NCBI RefSeq assembly: GCF_026241195.1
Contig: NZ_JAPFQO010000013.1
Coordinates: forward strand, 1-64,000
Source: Pontibacter anaerobius
Lineage (GTDB): Bacteria; Bacteroidota; Bacteroidia; Cytophagales; Hymenobacteraceae
Direction of reading: 5' to 3'
Length of the DNA: 64,000 nucleotides
In this document: one piece after another, positions 8,501 through 15,914 of the stretch
Numbering within the stretch: position 1 is the first letter of the stretch
Layout of the letters: every line of letters starts with the position of its first letter
Notes under the pieces: model-generated
What the model was told of the DNA's origin: nothing
The model's input: only the letters and a program-made list of their open reading frames with translations
Database searches by the model: none
Made by a program: the position numbers and the translations under genes

Positions 8501-11392
8501 CAGTTAGACACGGCAGTGTATGCGCAACCTGAGCATGTTATACTTTATGCAGCTGCCGGAGGTATGGCACAGGCTCGCATCCACAGTGGGTTTACGCAGC
8601 AACTGAACAAAGTAGAGGCTGGCAAGTATGAGTTGGTGCTGTTGTTCAGGGAGGGACAGTACCTGCGCAGGCAGGTGCAGGTAAAGCCAAACGGGCAAAC
8701 GTGGCTGCACTTTTCCAAGGCAGAGGTAAAGGAGAGAGACAAGTTTGGCAGGCAAATTCAGGAGGAGTTGGAACGGCAGGTAAGCAAAGCTAAAATTGTG
8801 CACCCTGAACCAAAAGAAGTCTCGGCAGTAGCCCCGGCAACACCCACTTACAATCAAGGCAGTTTCAGCCACGCTATTTATGGGCGGATAACGGATAAGG
8901 AAGGCAACCCGATCCCGGGGGTAACAGTGGTTGTGAAAGGAACTATGGTGGGCACAGCCACAGACGCAAACGGCGGCTACAAGTTATTTGTCCCTTCGGA
9001 TGGAATGCTTACGATCAGGTTTATCGGGTATAACACACAGGAGGTGGCGGTGCGCGGTAACAGCCGGATAGATGTGGTGCTGGAAGGAGACATGAAGCAG
9101 TTAGAGGAGGTGGTTGTTACGGGGTACGCTGCTGTTAGAAAAAACAGCAGGTATACTCCTGTTGTGGTAGAAGAAGAAAAGCCAGAATTTAGCAATCATT
9201 TAGCAGGTATAGCAGCAGGTGTAGTTATTGGCGGGAACATCAGGGTACGCGGTGTTTCCGCTGTGGCAGGTGCAGAGCCGCTGCTGATCGTGGATGGGGT
9301 GCCCTTTAGTGGGAAGAAATCCGATCTTAACCCGAAGGATATTCTGAAGATTACCACTCTTAGCGGGCAGGAGGCAACGGCATTATACGGCGCGGCAGGG
9401 GTAGCAGGTGTAATCATCATTACTACCAAAAGAGGGGGCGGAGGTATGGCTTTTGGAGAAGCCACCGGAGAACAGGCGGCAGGCAGCGGTATCCGGAGCA
9501 ATTTCTCTGACTACGCTTTTTGGCAACCGCGCCTGGTAACAGACAAGGCCGGTAAGGCTACGTTTGAGGTTGTCTTTCCGGGGGATGTGACGAGTTGGAA
9601 CACGCAGGTGCTGGGCATGGACTACAAGAAACGGAGTGGCATGTTGCGCAGCAGCATCCGATCCTTTAAGGCGGTAATGGGCACATTAAGCCTTCCTCGA
9701 TTTCTGGTGGAGGGAGACAAAGCACAGGTGGTGGGCAAAGCGCTCAACTATCTACCTGACTCCACCCGCATCCGCACCCGTTTTGAGGTAGGCGGAGAGG
9801 TTACCAGGACACAGGAACTGACTTTAAGCCGTTCATTAACTGATACGCTGACAATAACCGCACCTATAGTTGCCCCTGATTCTGTGGAGGTGCTTTATGC
9901 ACTGCAGCAACCAAACGGGTTCGAAGACGGGGAGCGACGCCATGTAAAAGTATACCCTAGGGGCGTGGCCGAGACAAACGGATTGTTCCTGCAACTCCCC
10001 CGCGACACGACTTTCACATTGGATTTTGATCTTGATAAAGGCCCGGTTAACCTGCACGTGGAAGGCAGCCTGTTACAAGTAATGCTTGATGAGATAGACT
10101 ACCTGCACAAGTATGAATACTGGTGCAGCGAGCAGGCCGCCTCAAAGTTGAAGGCTTTGTTACTGGAGCAACGCATCAGGCAGTTGCTTAGTGAGGAGTT
10201 CAGGCATGAGCGGGATGTTAAAAAATTAATCAAGCACCTGGAAAAGACCCAGTTGGAAAGCGGACAGTGGAGTTGGTGGGAGAGTGGCCAACCCTACCTC
10301 TGGATCAGCCACCACGTAAACGAGGCATTGTTAGCTGCTAAGTCGGCAGGTTATACAACCAACTATAAACAGCAGCAACTGGTGGATGATCTGGTATACC
10401 GGCTGGAGCGGCCAGGAGGGCAGGACAAGTTACGTGCCCTGGAGATGCTTTATTCACTGGAAGCAAAGGTGGAGTACCCGCGCTACATTGCAGCGTTGGA
10501 GAAACTGCCCAAGCTTTCGCTGGAGAACCAGTTCAGACTGACCCGGCTGCGGCAACAGCTAAGCCTGCCCGTGCAACTGGATACCCTCCAGAAGTATAAA
10601 CAGCACACCATGCTGGGAGGAGTTTATTGGGGGGAGCAGAAGTATAGCCTCTTCAACAACAGCATCAGCAACACGCTGCTGGCATACCAGATACTGAGAG
10701 CAGCAGGTGGGCATGAGCAAGAGTTGATTCAAGTGCAGGCGTGGCTGCTGAACGAAAGGCGCAGTGGTCACTGGCGCAACACGTATGAGTCGGCCAAGGT
10801 GCTAGAGACGCTGCTGCCCGACCTGCTGCGCGGCGGCAAAATGCTACAGGAAACAAAGCTTGAGCTCAGTGGGGCGCTGCAGGCAAATATAAACTCCTTC
10901 CCATTCGATTCTACATTTAATGCGGATAAGCCGCTGCAGATTAAGAAGCAGGGTACGCAGCCTTTATACTTTACAGCTTACCAAACAACGTGGGTGCGAA
11001 ACCCGCAGGCGGTGAAAAAGGATTTTGTGGTAAAAACACACTTTAAAGGAATGGGAAGCGCAGCCGTGCTGGAAGCCGGAAAGCCAGTTGAGCTGGTAGT
11101 GGAGGTTACAGCCAGGGGCGATGCCGATTTTGTAATGATTGAGGTGCCCATACCAGCGGGTTGCTCTTACGGAGAGAAAATGCAGAACGGCCCGAATGAG
11201 GTGCACCGCGAATACTTCCGCCATAAAACAGCTATTTTCTGCAGCAGCCTGAAAAAAGGCAGTTATACATTCAGCATTATGTTGCAGCCCCGGTTCAGTG
11301 GCAGGTACACACTGAACCCGGCTAAGGCAGAGCTAATGTATTTTCCTACTTTTTATGGCAGGGATGAACTAAAAGAGGTGTGGATCAAGTAA
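5543..11392 (+). CDS. Alpha-2-macroglobulin family protein with embedded carboxypeptidase-regulatory and TonB-plug domains
   Basis: A 1949-residue exported protein with a signal peptide (cleavage near SPAIAQ). An MG2-type macroglobulin domain starts near residue 240 (TTKPIYQPGDTVKYKAF). At about 1110-1185 there is a CarboxypepD_reg-like domain (GRITDKEGNPIPGVTV) ending in EEVVVTGY, followed to about 1295 by a SusC-like plug (IRVRGVSA, LLIVDGVPF, TTKRGG) but with no beta-barrel. The alpha-2-macroglobulin part resumes near 1320, with a thioester-type C1528-S-E-Q1531 in an alpha/alpha toroid context. Family members trap proteases in the periplasm. The intact CxEQ suggests that a thioester can form. 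What the plug does in a protein without a barrel is unknown; a role in docking to an outer membrane partner is a guess. Confidence 0.9.
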   Translation: MTYKLCISIFCCLILSSPAIAQAKLSKSLQRSPYTYIYSISTEEARLYLEKGPKVVQESFFHTLVDSFAVQTTYQKQLGQGHFLFAYASGSDLVYEIHQVRPYGIKLLQNQADLNVLLHDTLGQAITGAQVWLSGKQVPFDAETQTYRLAKQKEGGLLEILYQGHTSFEAISHQDNGYRYPFSFRRLIYTRPIYYLWKPVRDVVQSIKYGPSGWIRSLVSVFDDTYQQSESVKYKGYVATTKPIYQPGDTVKYKAFILKKNGHPYRRQVWLEMQVNGKYKTLQKLNPYRPGAYTGELVLHDSLNLELDRHQYMSFTKPRKYGKTLMSQHFKYEDYELKETTYAARLEKEKLYQGQLNKVYLRGADANGLNLLDARMELVVLAGQVLQAEKPEVFVPDTLWVHRQPLDAEGETVVELPQHIFPEVSLVYRVEVVFLNSSNERVAKEVRGEYLHRQGRLELKLQQDSLRLEYLEGDTMLAKANAILTGFDNNGKALQEQEVRLPALLPLDPYISHYLLQWQGLKQKLDLHQQDDQLSLLTNRDTDSLYLAIQNPRKLPYWYFLYRKNRLVARGQGQERAWSSSLPLKGDAPYFVTLQYVWAGEAKDQEQNEPLLKQRLNLDLQAPKVVFPGQKASMTLAVTDYAGKPVPKVDLTAYAITSKFKENNLPNLTSFDKYKGRKKLKELRLSGLHGGSAKPLDWERWSQRMGLDSLAYYDFLYPERGLFQEYSLSRDSVTQFAPFVVDSGRVQPVHVIFVDEVPVYFSGTDVLPNYAFPADSGYHTIKLRTAEQLITLEKVYFKPQHKLTLSIDLDILTGASTPRTQALQNQERDMLNRYLFQVERNFNKDITYLKQGQVVQVLPQYAWQNRRQVPYSGYNEGRILAGPFLPDRMKFNRLGSITTTFTPEPDYLLTFEPELLKMREAKVLPDRVWLNKAPLPQEQIRLFDEAVNEADLQQQHEEQLRQYYLSRVYDKNTHHHPDEAPGLIMWQLDTAVYAQPEHVILYAAAGGMAQARIHSGFTQQLNKVEAGKYELVLLFREGQYLRRQVQVKPNGQTWLHFSKAEVKERDKFGRQIQEELERQVSKAKIVHPEPKEVSAVAPATPTYNQGSFSHAIYGRITDKEGNPIPGVTVVVKGTMVGTATDANGGYKLFVPSDGMLTIRFIGYNTQEVAVRGNSRIDVVLEGDMKQLEEVVVTGYAAVRKNSRYTPVVVEEEKPEFSNHLAGIAAGVVIGGNIRVRGVSAVAGAEPLLIVDGVPFSGKKSDLNPKDILKITTLSGQEATALYGAAGVAGVIIITTKRGGGGMAFGEATGEQAAGSGIRSNFSDYAFWQPRLVTDKAGKATFEVVFPGDVTSWNTQVLGMDYKKRSGMLRSSIRSFKAVMGTLSLPRFLVEGDKAQVVGKALNYLPDSTRIRTRFEVGGEVTRTQELTLSRSLTDTLTITAPIVAPDSVEVLYALQQPNGFEDGERRHVKVYPRGVAETNGLFLQLPRDTTFTLDFDLDKGPVNLHVEGSLLQVMLDEIDYLHKYEYWCSEQAASKLKALLLEQRIRQLLSEEFRHERDVKKLIKHLEKTQLESGQWSWWESGQPYLWISHHVNEALLAAKSAGYTTNYKQQQLVDDLVYRLERPGGQDKLRALEMLYSLEAKVEYPRYIAALEKLPKLSLENQFRLTRLRQQLSLPVQLDTLQKYKQHTMLGGVYWGEQKYSLFNNSISNTLLAYQILRAAGGHEQELIQVQAWLLNERRSGHWRNTYESAKVLETLLPDLLRGGKMLQETKLELSGALQANINSFPFDSTFNADKPLQIKKQGTQPLYFTAYQTTWVRNPQAVKKDFVVKTHFKGMGSAAVLEAGKPVELVVEVTARGDADFVMIEVPIPAGCSYGEKMQNGPNEVHREYFRHKTAIFCSSLKKGSYTFSIMLQPRFSGRYTLNPAKAELMYFPTFYGRDELKEVWIK

Positions 11393-11740
11393 CTTGATTC
11401 ATCAAATCAGAAAAGCTTAGGCCATTTTTTGCATTAATATGTCATCCAATGTCTTAATTGGCGGGTGTAATAGCGCTGGCAGGTATACATTAAAAGCTTG
11501 ATATATAGTGCAGACTATTTATTTGCAATTATTATGTTTCTGTAAATTTTATTTCTTCTAAACTTGTATTTTTAAAGGGAGTCTTCTAAATTGCATCAAG
11601 CAGTTCCGGTAAAAGCTTACCGGGAAAACAAAAAACAACCGACGACAGTTAGTAAACAAATTAAAAACAATGCTGATAAAGTACACATTTCATGTGAAGT
11701 TGTATCTCTCAGCATCAACAGGCAATCTAACTATTAGCCA
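11393..11740. other. Intergenic region, 348 bp
   Basis: No ORF is supported here. It is AT-rich, with a short inverted repeat CCGGTAA (11606-11612) / TTACCGG (11617-11623) around AAGC. It probably holds the end of the A2M transcript and the promoter of the next small gene; I could not place a convincing -7/-33 pair. Confidence 0.4.
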
Positions 11741-11986
11741 ATGCTAGACATCATCAACCTAATCGTTTTTTCCGGTATTTTTAACTTGTTGTTCTTCTGG
11801 TATGCCTCTACCAAAATGAGATCGAAACCGGATCCGATTAAAACCCTGATTGTATCGTTTGTTTTCTCTATTCCACTAAGCTTCCTGTTGGTTGGCGTGT
11901 ATACTACCATGCTGATCTATGCTTACAAGAGTGGTGCCAGCGAAGATGCCATGTGGGAATACATGGAGCAGGAGGAACTGCAATAG
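11741..11986 (+). CDS. Small two-helix membrane protein, unknown function
   Basis: An 81-residue protein with two hydrophobic segments, about 5-22 (IINLIVFSGIFNLLFFWY) and 36-59, separated by a basic loop (TKMRSKPDP). It ends in an acidic tail (MWEYMEQEELQ). The loop charge suggests that both termini face the periplasm or that the loop is cytoplasmic. I do not recognise a family. It stands alone between two intergenic stretches and has its own terminator downstream, which supports it being a real transcription unit. Confidence 0.65.
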   Translation: MLDIINLIVFSGIFNLLFFWYASTKMRSKPDPIKTLIVSFVFSIPLSFLLVGVYTTMLIYAYKSGASEDAMWEYMEQEELQ

Positions 11987-12005
11987 ACTGATTTTATTTT
12001 ACTAG

Positions 12006-12065
12006 TATACTTCTGAAACAGCAAAAGCCACCTTAACCAGTGGCTTTTGTTGTTTCAGAAGTATA
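12006..12065 (+). terminator. Terminator with 26-bp arms framed by TATACTT/AAGTATA
   Basis: Arms 12006-12031 and 12040-12065 pair with one mismatch around an 8-nt loop. The outer ends are TATACTT and AAGTATA. It follows the 81-residue membrane protein gene. Confidence 0.8.
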
Positions 12066-12098
12066 AAGAAGGCTATCCTGTAAGAGATAGCCTTCTTT
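12065..12098 (-). terminator. Terminator after the 78-residue hydrophilic protein gene
   Basis: Arms 12065-12077 and 12086-12098 (AAAGAAGGCTATC and its complement) flank an 8-nt loop. On the minus strand the stem is followed by TTTATACTT. It directly abuts the preceding hairpin, so the two converging transcripts have back-to-back terminators. Confidence 0.75.
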
Positions 12099-12116
12099 GC
12101 TTAATTAATAGTTTAT

Positions 12117-12353
12117 TTAGTGACTTCCGGCACTGCTGCCAATATCTGTACCGCCATCCTGAACGTCAGCGCTGCCCCGGCTACCGCTCTTTTGCGATGG
12201 GGCCCCGCCAACTTTACCTTTCATGGCTTCCTCGTTGCTGATGGTTTTGCTCTGTCCGGTTGGGTTAATGTTTGGTACCTTGTTGCCCTTGTTCAGGGTT
12301 TTGTCAAGATCCTCGTTCTTTAGTTTGTCTTTATTCTTATCGTTCTTGTTCAT
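12117..12353 (-). CDS. Small hydrophilic, probably disordered protein
   Basis: A 78-residue protein with almost no hydrophobic residues. The first 25 residues are Lys/Asn/Asp-rich (MNKNDKNKDKLKNEDLDK) and the rest is Gly/Ser/Lys-rich (KGKVGGAPSQKSGSRGSADV). This composition is that of hydrophilins and other intrinsically disordered stress proteins, but no named family is recognised. It has its own hairpin terminator and lies on the same strand as the next, Tyr/Arg/Asn-rich gene, 69 bp away. The pair may be co-expressed. A shadow ORF is unlikely because the opposite strand has no comparable frame and the terminator is correctly oriented. Confidence 0.6.
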   Translation of the reverse strand: MNKNDKNKDKLKNEDLDKTLNKGNKVPNINPTGQSKTISNEEAMKGKVGGAPSQKSGSRGSADVQDGGTDIGSSAGSH

Positions 12354-12422
12354 CGTGTTATTCTTTTAATTTAAATAATAGCGAAGGAAAATATCCTTAA
12401 TACAGCTTCTTTTTATTAAATA

Positions 12423-13163
12423 CTAATAGCGTTCATTCCCGCCATACCCATAACGGTCCGCGTTGTTTTTGTCCCGAGACTCGTTTTGCTCTGGATGCCG
12501 GCTGGTGTAATAACCGTGATAGCTTCGGCGATGGCCGCTCAGCGGATCATATTTCGTATTCCAGTCAGGGTCGTAGTTGCTGGTACCATCGTACCCAAAG
12601 CTTAGAGAACCTGCCTCGTTGCCGTAATTCTCTCCGCCGCCCTGTCCATAATGGTCGGGACCATAGTCTGCGCTAAAGTTTCCGGCTCCGTAAGGGTCAT
12701 TGTCCGTCATCCGGTCATGCACTTTGCCATGTCTTCGGCGACCCTGCTGGTAGGTATGATCATCATTTCTGAAGTGGCCCTTGTCGTTCCAGTCGGCGTA
12801 GTTACCGCTGCGGTAGTGCTTATCGCCCTGGTCGCGGTAGCGGCTGTCCATGTTATAGTTATCATGGTCGTAGCCGCGGTTACGGTCCGCCTCGTTATAG
12901 TTTCGGTTATAATCCCGGTTATAATTTCGATTATAATCGCGGTTATAGTTCTGGTTGTAGTTATCGCCCTGATGTTGGCGTTGCGATGGCCCGGAATGCC
13001 AGTCCCAGGTAGACACGTTGTGGTGGTTACTGTCTACATCGAAACGGTAAGCACCGCGGTAAGTGTCCTCGTTAGGGCGAGATTGCCTTTCAGGATACCT
13101 GCCTGGTTCATTTCTGTCCCTGTTTTGATCTTCTCTATTTCGATTCCAATAGTTTCCTTCCAT
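12423..13163 (-). CDS. Tyr/Asn/Arg/Gly-rich low-complexity protein (disordered)
   Basis: A 246-residue protein dominated by Y, N, R, D, G and H, with essentially no aliphatic residues and no signal peptide. I start at MEGNYW (13163) rather than an upstream in-frame ATG at 13226, because the extra 21 residues do not match the composition. Residues 68-91 are six tandem units of the form [ND]-Y-N-[QRE]. The aromatic plus arginine spacing is like that of proteins that form biomolecular condensates or bind nucleic acid; this is inference from composition. It is divergent from a similar gene at 13299 across a 135-bp gap, and may share control with it. Confidence 0.65.
   Translation of the reverse strand: MEGNYWNRNREDQNRDRNEPGRYPERQSRPNEDTYRGAYRFDVDSNHHNVSTWDWHSGPSQRQHQGDNYNQNYNRDYNRNYNRDYNRNYNEADRNRGYDHDNYNMDSRYRDQGDKHYRSGNYADWNDKGHFRNDDHTYQQGRRRHGKVHDRMTDNDPYGAGNFSADYGPDHYGQGGGENYGNEAGSLSFGYDGTSNYDPDWNTKYDPLSGHRRSYHGYYTSRHPEQNESRDKNNADRYGYGGNERY
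12891..12962 (-). repeat. Six tandem 12-bp coding repeats ([ND]YN[QRE])
   Basis: Six consecutive 12-bp units encode NYNQ, NYNR, DYNR, NYNR, DYNR and NYNE. The units alternate N and D at position 1 and differ by few bases, which points to slippage or recent duplication. Confidence 0.8.
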
Positions 13164-13298
13164 AGTTAATAAGGTTTGTTTTTGATGTATACATTTTAAC
13201 GGATGCGGGGCCTTGGGGTTTAACACTGCCTTAACCCTTGGGCGGGGCTGTCCCGTAATAACAGGTAGAGTAAATCAATCCATTTAAATTTCTAAACT

Positions 13299-13994
13299 AT
13301 GGAAGACGAAAGAAGAGATGATTATAGAAGACGAGAAGACTACCGCGAGGACAGGGAAGCACATTGGCTGCACGGCCATCATCATGGGCAGAACTCCGAC
13401 CGCGGCAACTATACGGTAGATACACATTTTAACCGTGGTTACGGCGATGCTTCCGACAGTCAGTACGGCGATACACGCAGCTTTAACACCAATGCTGACC
13501 AGAGCCAAATGTCGCCGCAGGGTCGTTTCCAGTCAGGAGGAGCCCACTACAGCGGGCCGGATTATACCAGAGGCAATCGCGGCAGTGATAATCCTTATGG
13601 CATGAGCTATGTGCCTAGGGACGAGTACAATTCCGGTCGCCATTACGAAGCGCGGGCTGACTATTCCGACAGAAACTACGACGACTTGCGCCGCAGCGGG
13701 CAGTCAGCTTACCGGTATGGTATGGGTGATGAGCGTTTTGGGCATGATGTGCGCCGGGGCGAGAGCAGGGGCAACTGGACCCGAAACTCCCGTGGCGATT
13801 TCGAATCTTTCCGCAGAAATGAGCAGGGCAACCCGAACTACGACAACGACTACCGCGGTGGCTTTGCCGGAAGGAACTACGCCCGTGGTGAGCGACACTA
13901 TGGGGAAGGCCAATATTACAGCGACATGGATAACTGGCAGGGCCAGAGCGATGAGAACTACGAGCGATACATGCGCAACCGCGACCGTCGCTAA
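13299..13994 (+). CDS. Tyr/Arg/Gly/Asp-rich low-complexity protein (disordered)
   Basis: A 231-residue protein of the same composition class as its divergent neighbour: rich in R, D, Y, G, N, S and H, with hardly any I, L or V. It opens with a dense charge block (MEDERRDDYRRREDYREDRE), then HLHGHHHG-like histidines, then spaced tyrosines (e.g. NYDDLRRSG, NYDNDYRGG). No membrane segment or signal peptide is seen. It is followed after a hairpin (14027-14053) by a third relative. The function is unknown; a stress-related disordered protein is the simplest reading. Confidence 0.65.
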   Translation: MEDERRDDYRRREDYREDREAHWLHGHHHGQNSDRGNYTVDTHFNRGYGDASDSQYGDTRSFNTNADQSQMSPQGRFQSGGAHYSGPDYTRGNRGSDNPYGMSYVPRDEYNSGRHYEARADYSDRNYDDLRRSGQSAYRYGMGDERFGHDVRRGESRGNWTRNSRGDFESFRRNEQGNPNYDNDYRGGFAGRNYARGERHYGEGQYYSDMDNWQGQSDENYERYMRNRDRR

Positions 13995-14026
13995 AGGCTG
14001 GAACAAGTATAAGATTGTATAACCAC

Positions 14027-14053
14027 GGTGGCACCGGTAAGGCCGGTGCCACC
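14027..14053 (+). terminator. Hairpin between two low-complexity protein genes
   Basis: GGTGGCACCGG (14027-14037) pairs with CCGGTGCCACC (14043-14053), followed by TATACTT. The T run is weak, so it may only attenuate read-through into the next gene. Confidence 0.6.
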
Positions 14054-14070
14054 TATACTTAAAGACAACC

Positions 14071-14634
14071 ATGAGAGACGAAAGAGACATGCATTACGGC
14101 GACTTCAGCAGGAACTACAGGCAGGAGGGCCACGATAACCACCGCCATTGGCGCTTTCACGGGCGAGAACACGCCCATCTGGGTGATACACGCAATGAAC
14201 CAGGAGAGCATTACCGTCTACAGCACAGCCGTGAGTACGGCAGCAGGGGAGGACGGGCCGGGAACCGGGAAGATTATTACAACGAGATGTATGACATCTC
14301 TAACTATACCGACCAGCCAAGGTCAGCGGACTACGGTCTGCCTCGCGGAGCCGACAACGACTTAAATGATGTGGAGCGCTTTCCATATGCCGAGGGGCCA
14401 TACAGCAGGCAACCCCGACATTACCGCTACAACAGCGGCTATAACCCCAATTATGATAACCCGGAAGAAGGCGACCGCTACCGCGACTTCGACAGCCGTG
14501 GCAACCATGGTTACCGCCACGATAGCTCGTACGGAAACGCAGACGAGTTCCGAGATTTCGGAGATGACCACTATGGCCGGCACGACCGCACCAACAGGGG
14601 AAACTATGGCTATATGGGAGGGTATAACAGATAA
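14071..14634 (+). CDS. Tyr/Arg/Gly/His-rich low-complexity protein (disordered)
   Basis: A 187-residue protein and the third member of the local Tyr/Arg-rich set. It starts MRDERDMHYGDF and contains HRHWRFHGREHAH, RHYRYNSGYNPNYDN and a Gly/Tyr-rich end (RGNYGYMGGYNR). Like its neighbours it lacks aliphatic residues, signal peptide and membrane segments. It lies 76 bp after the second member, with a weak hairpin between them, so partial co-transcription is likely. A terminator follows at 14707-14733. I do not recognise a family; similarity to the other two is in composition and N-terminal charge pattern rather than in alignable sequence. Confidence 0.65.
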   Translation: MRDERDMHYGDFSRNYRQEGHDNHRHWRFHGREHAHLGDTRNEPGEHYRLQHSREYGSRGGRAGNREDYYNEMYDISNYTDQPRSADYGLPRGADNDLNDVERFPYAEGPYSRQPRHYRYNSGYNPNYDNPEEGDRYRDFDSRGNHGYRHDSSYGNADEFRDFGDDHYGRHDRTNRGNYGYMGGYNR

Positions 14635-14706
14635 GCCTAACACACTTTTTTGTAACCATTCCGTATAAGAAGCTGTACATTGTATTAAATTTCCATCTGA
14701 GAAAAG

Positions 14707-14733
14707 GCCGCGGCAGGAGCTGCGGCTTTTTTT
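14707..14733 (+). terminator. Rho-independent terminator after the low-complexity gene cluster
   Basis: GCCGCGGC (14707-14714) pairs with GCTGCGGC (14719-14726, one G-U pair) around AGGA, followed by seven T. Confidence 0.8.
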
Positions 14734-14874
14734 ATGCCCATTTCCTTCGCTTGCTGCCTCATTTGCAAATGCAACTCACCTGCAAATATTGCATTGATTT
14801 AACAGTCATACTTACTCCTCCATTTTCTAACAGATATTTTTGAACAAAATCTTCTGAGCGATAGTTGACATAGT

Positions 14875-14901
14875 GTAAACAATGACGTATGTTTACGTCA
14901 T
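14875..14901 (+). promoter_or_regulatory. Two overlapping palindromes, probable ArsR operator
   Basis: GTAAACA (14875-14881) and TGTTTAC (14890-14896) form one inverted repeat. ATGACGTA (14882-14889) and TACGTCAT (14894-14901) form a second that overlaps it. They lie 17-43 bp before the ATG at 14918. ArsR/SmtB repressors usually bind such imperfect dyads over their own promoter, so this is the likely autoregulatory site. Confidence 0.7.
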
Positions 14902-14917
14902 ACTTCATGAATATCAC

Positions 14918-15259
14918 ATGACCTATACCAAAGCCATACAGTTTGGCCAGGAGCAGCAGGAGGTAGCCCGTATCGCCAAGGTGTTGTCGCACCCGGCGCG
15001 CATTGCCATACTTCAGCACCTGGCCGAGACCAAGAGCTGCATCTCCGGCGACATCTCGAACGCGTTGCCGCTTAGCCGCACCACCGTGTCACAGCACTTG
15101 CAGGAGCTGAAGAGTGCGGGCTTGATAAAAGGGGAGATAGATGGCCTCACGGTGTGCTACTGCATCGACCAGGAGCAGTACGACAGAGCCAGACTCTTAT
15201 TGGAAACTATGCTGGCAGCGATTAAGAGTACCTGCTGCGACGATAGCTGCAGCTGTTAA
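14918..15259 (+). CDS. arsR: ArsR/SmtB family metalloregulator
   Basis: A 113-residue winged-helix repressor. The start at 14918 is preferred over the ATG at 14882 because the latter lies inside the palindromic operator. The family pattern is visible: AKVLSHPARIAILQHL, then the recognition helix SRTTVSQHLQELKSAGL and the wing GEIDGLTVCYC. One cysteine sits in the helix before it (KSCISGDI) and the protein ends in CCDDSCSC, which together could form a thiolate site for As(III). It heads an operon with an ArsI-like enzyme, a phosphoesterase and Acr3, and should repress it until arsenic binds. Confidence 0.9.
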   Translation: MTYTKAIQFGQEQQEVARIAKVLSHPARIAILQHLAETKSCISGDISNALPLSRTTVSQHLQELKSAGLIKGEIDGLTVCYCIDQEQYDRARLLLETMLAAIKSTCCDDSCSC

Positions 15260-15292
15260 ACATAAATATTCAACCGAATAAAGTATAAACCC

Positions 15293-15826
15293 ATGAGCAC
15301 TTCCATTTTCCCTCGGATGCACGTGAGCCTTTACGTGTCCGATATCAGCAAAACCACTGAATTTTATACTTCCTTCTTCGGCCAGGAGCCGGCCAAAGTA
15401 AAACCGAACTACGCCAAGTATATACTGGATACTCCGTCGCTGATCATCTCGTTTGTAGAGAACCCAGAGCGGGTGCAGCAGAACTTCGGTCACCTGGGCT
15501 TTCAGGTAGAAACGCAGCAGGAGCTGGAGCAGCGCCTGGAGGTGGCTAAAGCCCACAGCCTCGTATCGAAGGAGGAGATCGGAACAGCCTGCTGCTATGC
15601 CGTGCAGGACAAGTTTTGGGTGGAGGACCCGGATGGCGTACAGTGGGAGGTATACTACTTCCATGAGGATGCTGAGTTCAACGATCCGCATTACGAGAGT
15701 ACCGATGCCAGCGCCTGCTGCATGCCGCCAGCCAAAGAGGAGAAGCCAAAGGTGCAGCTTACGGACATCAGCTTTATATCTGATTTTGAGGGCGAGGCTT
15801 GTACACCCGGCGGTGGCTGCTGCTAA
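15293..15826 (+). CDS. ArsI/CadI family metalloenzyme (VOC fold, putative C-As lyase)
   Basis: A 177-residue vicinal-oxygen-chelate protein. The Fe(II) ligands expected for ArsI are present as H10 (RMHVSLYV), H67 (GHLGFQV) and E119 (QWEVYYF), and the vicinal cysteines C100-C101 (TACCYAVQDK) match the pair that binds trivalent organoarsenicals in ArsI. Such enzymes cleave methyl- or aryl-arsenic bonds oxidatively; the relative CadI is a cadmium-induced protein. The C-terminus has extra cysteines (SACC, and CTPGGGCC at the end) that could bind metal. Placement between arsR and acr3 supports an arsenic role. The substrate is inferred. Confidence 0.88.
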   Translation: MSTSIFPRMHVSLYVSDISKTTEFYTSFFGQEPAKVKPNYAKYILDTPSLIISFVENPERVQQNFGHLGFQVETQQELEQRLEVAKAHSLVSKEEIGTACCYAVQDKFWVEDPDGVQWEVYYFHEDAEFNDPHYESTDASACCMPPAKEEKPKVQLTDISFISDFEGEACTPGGGCC

Positions 15827-15844
15827 GTATAAAGTATAAATAGT

Positions 15845-15885
15845 AAAGCATCAGCAAGTATAACTAGCATACTTGCTGATGCTTT
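15845..15885 (+). terminator. Hairpin inside the ars operon
   Basis: Seventeen-base arms 15845-15861 and 15869-15885 pair perfectly; both contain the AAGTAT/ATACTT word. The T run after it is short, so it may reduce rather than stop transcription into the phosphoesterase and acr3. Confidence 0.65.
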
Positions 15886-15914
15886 TATCGCTATAGCTAA
15901 ACCAATACTAAAAC

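Noticed and set aside
12891..12962. Short tandem array considered as a CRISPR
   Set aside because: There are no spacers; the units are contiguous and in frame with a protein.
12651..13169. A 172-codon plus-strand frame with Val/Ile-rich hydrophobic stretches
   Set aside because: It is the complement of Tyr/Asn/Arg/His codons in the disordered protein gene; the hydrophobicity is a mechanical result of complementing those codons.
13704..14090. Hydrophobic minus-strand frame opposite the second disordered protein gene
   Set aside because: Same explanation as above; there is no signal peptide pattern or independent terminator.
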